Shown one piece after another: positions 1 through 8,769 of a stretch of DNA of 9,782 nt. The DNA is taken from positions 1-9,782 of the forward strand of contig CAMEQX010000030.1 of assembly GCA_945933905.1 (NCBI GenBank), read 5' to 3'. The notes below the pieces were generated by a model that made no database searches, was not told the origin of the DNA, and saw only the letters and a list, made by a program, of their open reading frames with translations. The position numbers were made by a program, and so were the translations under genes. Origin of the DNA: an uncultured Clostridia bacterium (GTDB lineage: Bacteria > Bacillota > Clostridia > Oscillospirales > Ruminococcaceae). Numbering within the stretch: the stretch's first letter is position 1; every line of letters starts with the position of its first letter.

Positions 1-472
1 CACCATTCAGATTGATATGCTTCTCGCGGAGAAATTTGGTATGGAGTATGTCGATGTTGACGGCACAAAGAAGCACCCCTACATCATTCACCGCACATCG
101 CTCGGCTGCTTTGAAAGAACACTTGCTTATCTTATCGAGAAATACGCGGGCGCGCTGCCGCTTTGGATGAGTCCCGAGCAGGTTCGCATTCTCCCGATAA
201 CCGACCGCGCGAAAGAATACGCGGAGGATATCGCAAAGCGCCTTGATGGTCTTGGAATTCGCACATTTGTTGACAACAGAAACGAAAAAATCGGCTATAA
301 AATCCGTCAGGCTCAGCTTGAGAAAATCCCCTATTTCTTCATCGTGGGCGATAAAGAGGTTGAGGACAAGACGGTTGCTCTGCGCTCGCGCAAGGAAGGC
401 GACCTCGGCGCTATGCCGCTGGACGCTGTAATCGAGAGAATTGTAAGAGAAAACGCCGATAAGGTTAGATAA
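1..472 (+). CDS. thrS: Threonyl-tRNA synthetase, C-terminal fragment (5' end outside window)
   Basis: Class II aminoacyl-tRNA synthetase that charges tRNA-Thr in the cytoplasm. The reading frame is open from base 2 with no start, so about 156 residues of a protein usually near 600 long are visible. The fragment begins inside the catalytic core. The segment HRTSLGCFERT (from about base 89) holds the His expected to be the last ligand of the catalytic zinc, followed by the motif 3 arginine (ERT). From about base 165 the anticodon-binding (HGTP) domain follows: it opens with SPEQVRILPI, continues through a GIRTFVDNRNEKIGYKIR stretch and ends in the usual VALRSRKEGDLG region. It stops with TAA 11 bases before the next gene, which is probably co-transcribed. 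The family assignment is firm from these motifs; the upstream part and any T-box leader lie outside the window. Confidence 0.97.
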   Translation, partial: TIQIDMLLAEKFGMEYVDVDGTKKHPYIIHRTSLGCFERTLAYLIEKYAGALPLWMSPEQVRILPITDRAKEYAEDIAKRLDGLGIRTFVDNRNEKIGYKIRQAQLEKIPYFFIVGDKEVEDKTVALRSRKEGDLGAMPLDAVIERIVRENADKVR

Positions 473-483
473 CGAGGAGTATT

Positions 484-996
484 ATGGCTGAAGAAAAAAT
501 GGATTGGCTCGAGGATTTGAACGAGCTTAACAAGGAGCTTGAGGAGCGTATTCTCGCGGCAAACGAGGACAAAACGCTTGTGAAATGGAACAAGGTTCTT
601 CCTGACCTTATGACAACGGAAATCCTGATGGTCGGGCAGTACACCGGAGTAACGAACGAAAACGGCGAGCCGCAGCTTGGCGTGCTGATGCTTCAGAAGG
701 ACGGAAAAGCAATCGTTCCGTTTTTCACAAACCCCGAGAGAATAACGGCTCTCGTCACCCCCGAAAAGAACAAGTTTGACGTTTTGCGAGTAAACGCGGC
801 GCGCTTCTTTAACTCAATCAGAGGCAAGAGCGCGATTTTGAACCCGTTTTCGCCTTATCAAAGGGTTTTCTCGCCGTTTGATATAAAGGTGCTTTCAGCG
901 GAATATCTCGACCAGGCGCCGCCGCTTTCCGAGGAGAAAATTCTCGCGAAAAAGGCGGAAAATCCCGACGCAGAAACCGCTGAAAACGCAGAATAA
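484..996 (+). CDS. SseB N-terminal domain family protein
   Basis: A 170-residue soluble protein with no signal peptide or membrane segment. The central part resembles the SseB N-terminal domain: a strand carrying GVLMLQKDGKAIVPFFTNPE (about residues 66-85), a helix with NAARFFNSIRG, then ILNPFSPYQRVFSPFDIKVL (about 118-137), which matches the family's conserved LNPxSPYG-like turn. The N-terminus is a charged helix (DLNELNKELEERI) and the C-terminus is an acidic, low-complexity tail. ATG is preceded by GAGGAG with a short 4-base spacer. SseB was first named for enhanced serine sensitivity in E. coli, but the molecular role of this domain is poorly defined, so no reaction is proposed. The gene sits 11 bases after thrS and 21 bases before the glycosyltransferase, so it is likely part of one transcript. 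Domain call is fairly sure, function unknown. Confidence 0.8.
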   Translation: MAEEKMDWLEDLNELNKELEERILAANEDKTLVKWNKVLPDLMTTEILMVGQYTGVTNENGEPQLGVLMLQKDGKAIVPFFTNPERITALVTPEKNKFDVLRVNAARFFNSIRGKSAILNPFSPYQRVFSPFDIKVLSAEYLDQAPPLSEEKILAKKAENPDAETAENAE

Positions 997-1017
997 TATA
1001 AAGGACAGGTATCAGTC

Positions 1018-1959
1018 TTGAATACGTTTGACAAAACTCTCAGTATAATTGTACCCTGTTATAACGAGGAGGAAAGCGTGCCGCTGTTCTATGCGGAAAC
1101 AATCAAGCAGGAAGCTTTCTTCCACGAAAAAGGCGTTGAGCTGGAATTTGTTTTCGTAAACGACGGCTCGAAGGACAAAACCGTACAGGTTGTCAAGGAG
1201 CTTCGCGAAAAGGACGAGCGCGTGCATTTGGTTTCGTTTTCGCGGAATTTCGGCAAAGAAGCGGCGATTTACGCGGGCTTCCAAAAGGCAAAGGGCGATT
1301 TTGTGGTGCTTATGGACGCGGATTTGCAGGACCCGCCCGCGCTGCTCCCCGAGATGTACGGCTATATCGAAAGCGGCTATGACAGCGTTGCCACGCGCCG
1401 CGTCAACCGCAAGGGCGAGCCGCCGATACGCTCGTTTTTTGCGCGGCGGTTTTACGGGCTTATGCGCAAAATCTCCACAACCGAAATCGTTGACGGCGCG
1501 CGCGATTACCGTATGATGACGCGGCAGGTTCGCGACGCAATCCTCTCGATGACCGAATACAACCGCTTCTCGAAGGGAATTTTCGGCTGGGTTGGCTTTG
1601 ACACAAAGTGGCTGGAATACGAGAACATTCAGCGCGCGGCGGGCGAAACAAAGTGGTCGTTCTGGAAGCTGTTCAAATACTCAATCGAGGGAATTATGGC
1701 TTTCTCGACCGTGCCGCTGATGATTTCGCTGGTGCTGGGAATTACTTTCGACATCTTGGGCTTCGGCTTTTTGCTGTTTTTCATCATCAGCGCGGCTGTG
1801 AGCGGTTTTAATGCGTTCAACGGCGGCACGATTGTAAGCAGCGTTGTTTTCATCGGCGGAATAATTCTCACCTGTATGGGAATTCTCGGGCTTTACACGT
1901 CAAAGCTTTATCTCGAGGTCAAGAACAGACCGGTTTATCTCGTCAAAGAGGAATTTTGA
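1018..1959 (+). CDS. Family 2 glycosyltransferase, polyprenyl-phosphate type (DPM1/GtrB/YkcC-like)
   Basis: A 313-residue membrane-anchored GT2 enzyme. It probably moves a sugar from a nucleotide donor to undecaprenyl phosphate at the cytoplasmic face, as GtrB, ArnC and related proteins do; the sugar cannot be told from sequence. The GT-A fold is clear: SIIVPCYNEEES (9-20), VNDGS (47-51), SRNFGKEAAIYAG (75-87), the metal-binding DAD within MDADLQDPP (99-107), GARDYRMM (160-167), and the RAAGETKW segment (206-213) typical of this subfamily. Two hydrophobic segments follow at about 230-260 and 272-295, then a short cytoplasmic tail. The start is TTG: it lies 8 bases after an AGG and just ahead of the essential first strand, and no in-frame ATG would keep that strand. 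Its partner flippase or downstream transferase is not in the window. A strong terminator follows. Confidence 0.92.
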   Translation: MNTFDKTLSIIVPCYNEEESVPLFYAETIKQEAFFHEKGVELEFVFVNDGSKDKTVQVVKELREKDERVHLVSFSRNFGKEAAIYAGFQKAKGDFVVLMDADLQDPPALLPEMYGYIESGYDSVATRRVNRKGEPPIRSFFARRFYGLMRKISTTEIVDGARDYRMMTRQVRDAILSMTEYNRFSKGIFGWVGFDTKWLEYENIQRAAGETKWSFWKLFKYSIEGIMAFSTVPLMISLVLGITFDILGFGFLLFFIISAAVSGFNAFNGGTIVSSVVFIGGIILTCMGILGLYTSKLYLEVKNRPVYLVKEEF

Positions 1960-1965
1960 ATAATT

Positions 1966-2002
1966 AAAAACCCACGCAGCTTCGATACTGCGTGGGTTTT
2001 TT
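1966..2002 (+). terminator. Rho-independent terminator of the thrS-sseB-GT block, usable from both strands
   Basis: A perfect 9-bp GC-rich stem (CCCACGCAG at 1971-1979 with CTGCGTGGG at 1988-1996) with an 8-base loop is followed by TTTTTT at 1997-2002. It is preceded by AAAAA at 1966-1970, so it would also give a hairpin plus U-run for transcripts arriving on the - strand. It begins 6 bases after the glycosyltransferase stop codon. Confidence 0.95.
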
Positions 2003-2018
2003 CAAGAGTTTACAGAAC

Positions 2019-2042
2019 AAAAAAGCGGGAATTTCTCCCGCC
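2019..2042 (-). terminator. Rho-independent terminator of the atp operon
   Basis: Read on the - strand, GCGGGA (2041-2036) pairs with TCCCGC (2030-2025) across a 5-base loop, followed by TTTTTT (2024-2019). It begins within 10 bases of the atpC stop codon. The stem is short (6 bp) but GC-rich, and the bidirectional hairpin at 1966-2002 lies just beyond as a backup. Confidence 0.9.
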
Positions 2043-2049
2043 TTTTGTG

Positions 2050-2454
2050 TTATTTAAGAAAACTTGCCGTGTCAATTCGGTTGAGCGCTCTCGAGAGCTT
2101 TGCCTCCGCGAGCATAAGCTCAGCGTCGGTTTTCGCGGCTTTTTTGCGCTCCTCGGCAGCCTCCTTCGCGGCTTCGGCACGCTCTACGTCAATTTCGTCC
2201 GCCCATTCGCACGTTTGAACCAAAATTGTCGTCGCTTCCTTCGATACCTTTATGATACCGCCCGAAGTTGCCGCTCTGCGGAACTCGCCGTTAATCATTA
2301 TCCGCATCTGACCGACTCCAAGTGCCGCGCAGTACGGCTCGTGACCGTTAAGTATTCCCACGTCGCCGACTGTCGTGCGGACGATAATCTGCTCGGTTTC
2401 ACCGTCAAAGACTTTTTTCTCAGGTGTGATAATCTGTAACTTGAATGGCGTCAT
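2050..2454 (-). CDS. atpC: F1Fo ATP synthase subunit epsilon
   Basis: Central-stalk subunit that couples rotation and regulates ATP hydrolysis. At 134 residues it has the usual two domains: an N-terminal beta-sandwich (about 1-85, with FKLQIITPEKKVFDGE and VGDVGILNGHEP) and a C-terminal helical hairpin (about 88-132). The first helix starts with IDVERA at 88-93, which fits the I(L)DxxRA ATP-binding motif known from Bacillus PS3 epsilon; E83, R122 and R126 are also present at the equivalent numbers. I infer that this epsilon may sense ATP, which is not proven by motif alone. ATG has an AGGAGT site 6 bases upstream. It is the last gene of the operon, 16 bases after atpD, and is followed at once by a terminator. 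Confidence 0.97.
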   Translation of the reverse strand: MTPFKLQIITPEKKVFDGETEQIIVRTTVGDVGILNGHEPYCAALGVGQMRIMINGEFRRAATSGGIIKVSKEATTILVQTCEWADEIDVERAEAAKEAAEERKKAAKTDAELMLAEAKLSRALNRIDTASFLK

Positions 2455-2470
2455 AAAATCACTCCTTCAA

Positions 2471-3871
<1,401 letters not shown>

Positions 3872-3928
3872 CTAGTCCTTCCCTGTTAGATTAGAGGTAA
3901 AAACAAGATAAACTTGCTTTGCGTGAGA

Positions 3929-4780
3929 TTAGCTTTGCGCGGAAGCACCCGACACAATGTCGATAATCTCCGTGGTAATGCTTGACTGGCGAGCGCGGTT
4001 GTACAGCAGCGACAGACTTTCCGTCATAGCGTCCGCGTTGTCCGTTGCGTTTTCCATTGCCGTGCGGCGCGCGCCCTGTTCGGACGCGTAGCTCTCGACT
4101 ACCGCGCACTGTATAAGCGACGCGGTAAATCTCGGCACAATTCTGTTGAAAACAGCCTCGGGGGACGGGTCGTAGGTCATCACGCCATAGTCCTCGAGCT
4201 CAACCGTATCCATCGGCAAAACCGACATACTGTGCGGCTCCTGTGACATTGACGACACGAACATCGTGTAGAACACAACAACCTCGTCAACCTCGCCCTT
4301 CGCAAACATATCAATCGCAATATTCGCGATATCCTGCGCCGTGTTCGGCTTTATATCCTCGGCAATATTCGCGTAGGAAGCCACGATTTCATAATCGCGC
4401 TTTGCGAAAAACTCGCCCGCTTTCTTGCCGATAGCGATAATCTTCGGCTTTTCCGCGTCGTTTGCGTGAGCGGCAACCGCCATTTTCAGCACGTTTGAGT
4501 TATAGCCGCCCGCAAGACCTCTGTCGCCCGCGACAACAATGAAAAGTCGATTTTTAACCTCTCTTTTCACCGTGTAAATCGTGGAGAAATCCGTGTTTGC
4601 GGAAGCTATCTCGCACATTGTCTTGTATAATTCGTTGAAATAAGGACGAGCCTGCTCCGCTCTAGCTTTCGCCTTGCGCAGCTTACTCGATGCAACAAGC
4701 TGCATAGCCTTCGTAATCTGCTTTGTTGAGCCGACCGATTTTATGCGCCGCTTGATTGCCTTCATATTTCCGCTTGCTAT
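3929..4780 (-). CDS. atpG: F1Fo ATP synthase subunit gamma, apparent AUA start
   Basis: Rotor shaft of F1, 283 residues from the start chosen here. The N-terminal coiled-coil helix (residues 6-50, MKAIKRRIKSVGSTKQITKAM and onward) and the C-terminal helix (ending NRARQSSITTEIIDIVSGASA) are the conserved parts that fill the alpha3beta3 cavity; the middle is the Rossmann-like foot, with VVAGDRGLAGGYN. The start is odd. Relatives begin MASxxMKxIKRRI, and here the matching codons read ATA-GCA-AGC-GGA-AAT-ATG. GGGGGTGA sits 8 bases before that ATA, while the in-frame TTG at 4804 lies in a hairpin, GTG at 4789 overlaps the ribosome site, and ATG at 4765 is about 23 bases away from it. I chose ATA at 4780. 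A sequence error or another start remains possible; the gene itself is certain. Confidence 0.96.
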   Translation of the reverse strand: MASGNMKAIKRRIKSVGSTKQITKAMQLVASSKLRKAKARAEQARPYFNELYKTMCEIASANTDFSTIYTVKREVKNRLFIVVAGDRGLAGGYNSNVLKMAVAAHANDAEKPKIIAIGKKAGEFFAKRDYEIVASYANIAEDIKPNTAQDIANIAIDMFAKGEVDEVVVFYTMFVSSMSQEPHSMSVLPMDTVELEDYGVMTYDPSPEAVFNRIVPRFTASLIQCAVVESYASEQGARRTAMENATDNADAMTESLSLLYNRARQSSITTEIIDIVSGASAQS

Positions 4781-4793
4781 TAAAATCACCCCC
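4778..4793 (-). promoter_or_regulatory. atpG ribosome binding site and AUA start codon
   Basis: Read on the - strand, GGGGGTGA (4793-4786) differs from the consensus GGAGGTGA at one base and lies 8 bases (from the G-run) before ATA at 4780-4778. This spacing is ideal for ATA and poor for every in-frame ATG, GTG or TTG nearby. It decides the atpG start proposed above. Confidence 0.6.
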
Positions 4794-4795
4794 GT

Positions 4796-4819
4796 AAAGA
4801 GCAAGGGCTTTTGCTCTTT
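4796..4819 (-). other. Intercistronic hairpin between the small membrane protein gene and atpG
   Basis: A perfect 9-bp inverted repeat (AAAGAGCAA and TTGCTCTTT) with a 6-base loop starts at the base after the small gene's stop codon and ends 2 bases before the atpG ribosome site. No U-run follows it on the - strand, so it is unlikely to be a terminator. It may set mRNA stability or limit translation coupling between the two genes; that role is inferred. Confidence 0.75.
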
Positions 4820-4948
4820 TTATTCTATATTGTCCTCGGTGGTTATATATTTAACCTTCTTTTCAATATACAGCCAAGCAACAGCAAGCGCCGAGAAAAC
4901 AGCGATTGTTGTGCCAACTATTCCAAGTACAAAAGCAGCCTGTTTCAT
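4820..4948 (-). CDS. Small single-span membrane protein (42 residues) inside the atp operon
   Basis: An unrecognised 42-residue protein. It starts MKQAAFVLGIVGTTIAVF, has one hydrophobic helix at about residues 5-28, then a basic and acidic tail (YIEKKVKY, then TTEDNIE). Lysine 2 before the helix and the KK pair after it do not settle the topology. Evidence that it is real: AAAGGAG lies 7 bases upstream of ATG, the ATG is only 15 bases after the atpA stop, the frame ends just before an intercistronic hairpin, and it fills almost all of a gap between atpA and atpG that is otherwise unusually long. No catalytic motif is visible. By context it could be an accessory or assembly factor of the ATP synthase or a small structural Fo partner, but it could also be unrelated. 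The family is not known to me. Confidence 0.8.
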   Translation of the reverse strand: MKQAAFVLGIVGTTIAVFSALAVAWLYIEKKVKYITTEDNIE

Positions 4949-4963
4949 AGAAAAACTCCTTTA

Positions 4964-6472
4964 TCAGCCCGCATAAGTAGCGGCAAAGCTTGAAAGAACC
5001 TCTTTCAGAACCGCTTCATTTTCGGGGGAAAGCACTTTGGTGGTACGAATTCCTTCGAGAATTTCAGGCTTTGTAGATTTGATATTTTCAATCAAATCCT
5101 TCTGATACTGCTTGATTTTCTCAATCGGAACGCTTGCGAGGAAGTTGTTGATAACCGCGTAGATGATAACAACCTGTTCTTCAACCTCAAGCGGAGAGTT
5201 CTGGTCCTGTTTGAGAACCTCAACGATACGTTCGCCCTTTGCAAGACGGTTCTTTGTATCTTGGTCGAGGTCGGAGCCGAACTGCGAGAACGACTGGAGC
5301 TCACGATACTGCGAATAGTCGAGCTTCAGAGTACCCGCAACCTTCTTCATCGCCTTAATCTGCGCGTTACCGCCGACGCGCGATACCGAGATACCGGGGT
5401 TAACTGCGGGACGAACGCCCGAGTTGAACAGCTCGGTTTCAAGGAATATCTGACCGTCGGTAATCGAGATAACGTTTGTCGGAATGTATGCGGAAACGTC
5501 GCCCGCCTGCGTTTCGATAATCGGAAGCGCGGTAAGCGAGCCGCCGCCGTAATCCTTGTTAAGACGAGCAGCGCGCTCGAGAAGTCTTGAGTGGAGGTAG
5601 AATACATCACCGGGGTATGCTTCACGTCCCGGCGGGCGCTTCAGCAGCAGCGAGAGCGCACGATAAGCTACTGCGTGCTTGGACAGGTCATCATAAACGA
5701 TGAGGACGTCCTTGCCCTGCTCCATAAAGTACTCACCCATTGTGCAGCCCGCGTAAGGCGCGATGTACTGCAAGGGCGCAAGCTCGGACGCGGTTGACGA
5801 AACAACGATTGTGTATTCAAGAGCGCCGTTTCTCGAAAGCGTATCCACAACTCCCGCAACGGTCGAGTTTTTCTGACCGATTGCAACGTAAATGCAGATA
5901 ACGTCCTTGCCCTTCTGGTTGATGATTGTATCGATAGCGATAGCGGTTTTACCCGTCTGTCTGTCGCCGATAATCAGCTCACGCTGACCTCTGCCTATCG
6001 GAATCATACTGTCGATAGCCTTAATTCCCGTCTGAAGAGGAACGGTTACGGGCTCTCTTGTGATGATACCGGAAGCGATTTTTTCAATCGGGCGCTTTTC
6101 CTTTGCGAGAATATCGCCCTTGCCGTCAAGCGGCTCTCCGAGGGAGTTTACGACGCGTCCGAGCAGCTGTTCGCCGACCGGTACGGACACGATTGAGCCC
6201 GTTCTTTTTACGCTGTCGCCCTCTTTAATGCCCGAGTCGGAGCCCAACATAACCGCGCCTACAAACTCTTGTTCGAGGTTGAGCGCCATACACTGAACGC
6301 CGTTCTCGAATTCCAGCAGCTCGTTAAGCATACAGTTTTCAAGCCCGTGAATACGAACGATACCGTCGCCGACAGTAACAACCGTACCCACATCGCCGAG
6401 CTGGATTTTCGCGTTGTAGTTTTTGATGCGGTCTTTTATCAAGCCCGTTATTTCATCGGGGCGTAAATCCAT
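4964..6472 (-). CDS. atpA: F1Fo ATP synthase subunit alpha
   Basis: Non-catalytic nucleotide-binding subunit of F1, 502 residues, normal length. Domains in order: N-terminal delta-binding tail ([16 protein letters not shown]), beta-barrel (about 25-95, with [11 protein letters not shown]), nucleotide-binding domain with P-loop GDRQTGKT (169-176) and Walker B region [12 protein letters not shown] (256-267), then [11 protein letters not shown] (358-368) with the arginine finger R365 that reaches into the beta active site, and a C-terminal helical bundle (from about 380). ATG lies 10 bases after AAAGGA. It is 40 bases after atpH and is followed 15 bases later by the small membrane protein gene instead of directly by atpG. 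All key residues are present. Confidence 0.99.
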   Translation of the reverse strand: MDLRPDEITGLIKDRIKNYNAKIQLGDVGTVVTVGDGIVRIHGLENCMLNELLEFENGVQCMALNLEQEFVGAVMLGSDSGIKEGDSVKRTGSIVSVPVGEQLLGRVVNSLGEPLDGKGDILAKEKRPIEKIASGIITREPVTVPLQTGIKAIDSMIPIGRGQRELIIGDRQTGKTAIAIDTIINQKGKDVICIYVAIGQKNSTVAGVVDTLSRNGALEYTIVVSSTASELAPLQYIAPYAGCTMGEYFMEQGKDVLIVYDDLSKHAVAYRALSLLLKRPPGREAYPGDVFYLHSRLLERAARLNKDYGGGSLTALPIIETQAGDVSAYIPTNVISITDGQIFLETELFNSGVRPAVNPGISVSRVGGNAQIKAMKKVAGTLKLDYSQYRELQSFSQFGSDLDQDTKNRLAKGERIVEVLKQDQNSPLEVEEQVVIIYAVINNFLASVPIEKIKQYQKDLIENIKSTKPEILEGIRTTKVLSPENEAVLKEVLSSFAATYAG

Positions 6473-6512
6473 TCTATACAGTCCTTTCCTTGTGAATTTA
6501 TGGAGAAATCAC

Positions 6513-7061
6513 TCAGATAACCGAGCCGAGCTCTCCCTTTAATGCGTCAAGTCTTGACCTGACGCTGCCGTCATAGCGCTTGCTGCCGTAGTCAATCACG
6601 ATACCGCCGATAAGCTTTTCGTCAACCTTTTCGTTGATAGAAACGGTTTTCCCGATAACCTTCGACATCTTTTCCTTGATTTTCTGCTTCATCGCGTCTG
6701 ACAGCGGGCTGCTTGTGGTGACGGTGATTTCCGCGAGCTTGAATTCATCGTTATAAAGCCCCTTGAAGTGCTTCACGATATCCGAAAAACAGCTCATTCT
6801 GTGCTTTTCGCAAAGCACGCAGAGCAGGTTTCCGCAAAGCTCCGACAAATTTCCCGCCTTTATCAGCTCGTCAAGCAGCGAGAGTTTTTCCTCGAGAGGA
6901 ACCGTGGGAGTGTTCATCAGCTTGATAAATCCGGGATTTTCCGAGAATATCTTGTCGAGCTCCGTGAGTTCTCCGAGAATGTCCTTCAAGCCATCGGGAT
7001 TTTCCTCCCGACAAAGCGAAAAGAACGCGTCGCCGTAGATTTTTTCTGCCTTATCGTTCAT
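6513..7061 (-). CDS. atpH: F1Fo ATP synthase subunit delta (OSCP)
   Basis: Peripheral-stalk subunit that ties the b dimer to the top of the alpha3beta3 head. At 182 residues it is normal. The N-terminal six-helix domain starts KAEKIYGDAFFSLC (4-17), matching the family's YAxALF region, and the C-terminal domain carries the signature IGGIVIDYGSKRYDGSVRSR (151-170). Four cysteines (76, 81, 84, 91) fall within 16 residues of the N-terminal domain, where most relatives have plain hydrophobic residues; I do not propose metal binding from this alone. ATG has AAAGGA 7 bases upstream. It lies 23 bases after atpF and 40 bases before atpA, the standard order. Confidence 0.96.
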   Translation of the reverse strand: MNDKAEKIYGDAFFSLCREENPDGLKDILGELTELDKIFSENPGFIKLMNTPTVPLEEKLSLLDELIKAGNLSELCGNLLCVLCEKHRMSCFSDIVKHFKGLYNDEFKLAEITVTTSSPLSDAMKQKIKEKMSKVIGKTVSINEKVDEKLIGGIVIDYGSKRYDGSVRSRLDALKGELGSVI

Positions 7062-7084
7062 AAAAATTCCTTTCCGAAGTCACA

Positions 7085-7633
7085 TCAGTTTGCCGAGCCG
7101 ACTTCTTCTAAGAATTTCGAGATGATTTCCTCATTATCGGACGCGGAAATTTCCTTTTCGACAACCTTGCCCGCAGCCATAACGACAATCTCGGAAATTT
7201 CATTCTTGATTTCGTTAAGAGCGCGCTGTTTGTCGCGTTCGATATTTTCCTCCGCTTTGGTGCGGATTTCCGCAGCCTTTTTGTTTGCCTCGCCGACAAT
7301 TTCCTCCTCGCGCTTCTGCGCTCTGAGGGTAGCCTGCTTCATAATCTCCGAAGCCTCAGCCTTTGCGTCGGCAAGACGCGCGGTGTATTCCTCCTCAGCC
7401 TTCTGTGCTGCTTCTTTAGCCTTGCGAGCTTCTTCGATTTCGGAAGCCGCCATTTCCTTGCGCTTGTCAAGCATTTTGCAGACCGGCTTATACAGGAGAA
7501 ATCTGAAAATGAGGAAGATAATAAGCAAGTTTATCAGCGTGAAAACAATAGTTGTCGGATTTATCGAAACAAGCGATTCATACCAATCTCTGCCTTCCGC
7601 TGCTGCGCTTACATTGCTGAGAATATTCAGCAT
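7085..7633 (-). CDS. atpF: F1Fo ATP synthase subunit b
   Basis: Peripheral-stalk subunit, 182 residues. A short N-terminal stretch is followed by one membrane helix (about 28-48, PTTIVFTLINLLIIFLIFRF), then LLYKPV, the typical junction, and a long alanine-, glutamate- and lysine-rich right-handed coiled coil to about residue 150 that dimerises. The C-terminus (EISEIVVMAAGKVVEKEI region) binds delta. The start at ATG 7633 is chosen because GGAGGAGG lies 7 bases upstream; the longer frame from TTG at 7651 would begin inside that ribosome site. It lies 33 bases after atpE. Confidence 0.96.
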   Translation of the reverse strand: MLNILSNVSAAAEGRDWYESLVSINPTTIVFTLINLLIIFLIFRFLLYKPVCKMLDKRKEMAASEIEEARKAKEAAQKAEEEYTARLADAKAEASEIMKQATLRAQKREEEIVGEANKKAAEIRTKAEENIERDKQRALNEIKNEISEIVVMAAGKVVEKEISASDNEEIISKFLEEVGSAN

Positions 7634-7666
7634 TGCGTTTCCTCCTCCCAATTTACTAAACCGTTA

Positions 7667-8040
<374 letters not shown>

Positions 8041-8763
8041 TTACTCACATTCAGCCGACGAGATGTAGGACATACTGAGCATAATGAAGATGTACGACTG
8101 CATCACGGCTGAGAATATGTCGAAGTAGAGCGACGCCACTGCCGGCACGAGAATTGCGAAGTTTCCGAGCGCGAAGTAGATAAGACCGCCGATAACGGTA
8201 CCCGCAACCATATTGCCGAACAGACGCAGTGCCAATGCGAGCGGATTTGCAAACTCACCGATTATGTTGAACGGCAGCATAAACGGAAGCGGCTCGATAA
8301 AGCTCTTGAAATAGCCCTTGAACTTTCCTGTTTTCGCACGATTGTACTGAACCAAAATGAAAGTCATTATAGCAAGCGTTCCCGTAACGGAAACATCTGC
8401 CGTTGGGTTTCTCAAGCCCATCAGACCCATAAGGTTATTTATCATAATGTAGCACAGAAGCGTCATTATATAAGGCGTATAAGCGTTATACTTCGCGCCC
8501 ATAGTTCCGTGAACGGTGTCGCGGACAAATTCCACGAGCATTTCGGCAGCAGCCTGACGTCTTGTTTCGGGAACGGGTTTCAGATTATGCCGCAAAATCA
8601 AAACAACGACCAGCAAAATCAGAATTACTATCCATTGAACGATAACGCTTTCTGTCAGCCAGAGTCCTGAGCCTTCCCCAAAGAGTTCTACAACCTTTAA
8701 TGCGCCGTTGACCTCGAGAGTTTTCTCGGCGGCGGCGGAGGCTAGCATTAACGCAGTTGGCAT
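8041..8763 (-). CDS. atpB: F1Fo ATP synthase subunit a
   Basis: Stator ion-channel subunit of Fo, 240 residues, in the cell membrane. About five to six hydrophobic helices are visible, the first at about 40-58 and the last at about 207-235. The essential arginine is R180 in PLALALRLFGNMVAG (174-188), which displaces the ion from the c-ring carboxylate; N183 and Q222 (AVMQSYIFIML) are the other conserved polar residues. The N-terminus is short and ahead of the first helix, as is usual in clostridia. ATG lies 11 bases after AGGAGG and 6 bases after the atpI stop codon, so translation may be partly coupled. It precedes atpE as expected. Confidence 0.97.
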   Translation of the reverse strand: MPTALMLASAAAEKTLEVNGALKVVELFGEGSGLWLTESVIVQWIVILILLVVVLILRHNLKPVPETRRQAAAEMLVEFVRDTVHGTMGAKYNAYTPYIMTLLCYIMINNLMGLMGLRNPTADVSVTGTLAIMTFILVQYNRAKTGKFKGYFKSFIEPLPFMLPFNIIGEFANPLALALRLFGNMVAGTVIGGLIYFALGNFAILVPAVASLYFDIFSAVMQSYIFIMLSMSYISSAECE

Positions 8764-8769
8764 TCAGCA

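Noticed and set aside
3899..3919. Weak stem (AAGCAAG/CTTGTTT) with a T-run in the atpG-atpD gap
   Set aside because: It has only 7 pairs, one of them G-U, and is AU-rich. A terminator here would cut off the required beta and epsilon genes; at most a minor pause or processing site.
4811..4993. A 60-codon + strand frame opposite the small membrane protein gene
   Set aside because: No ribosome site, wrong strand for the operon, and it overlaps the end of atpA; the - strand frame has far better support.
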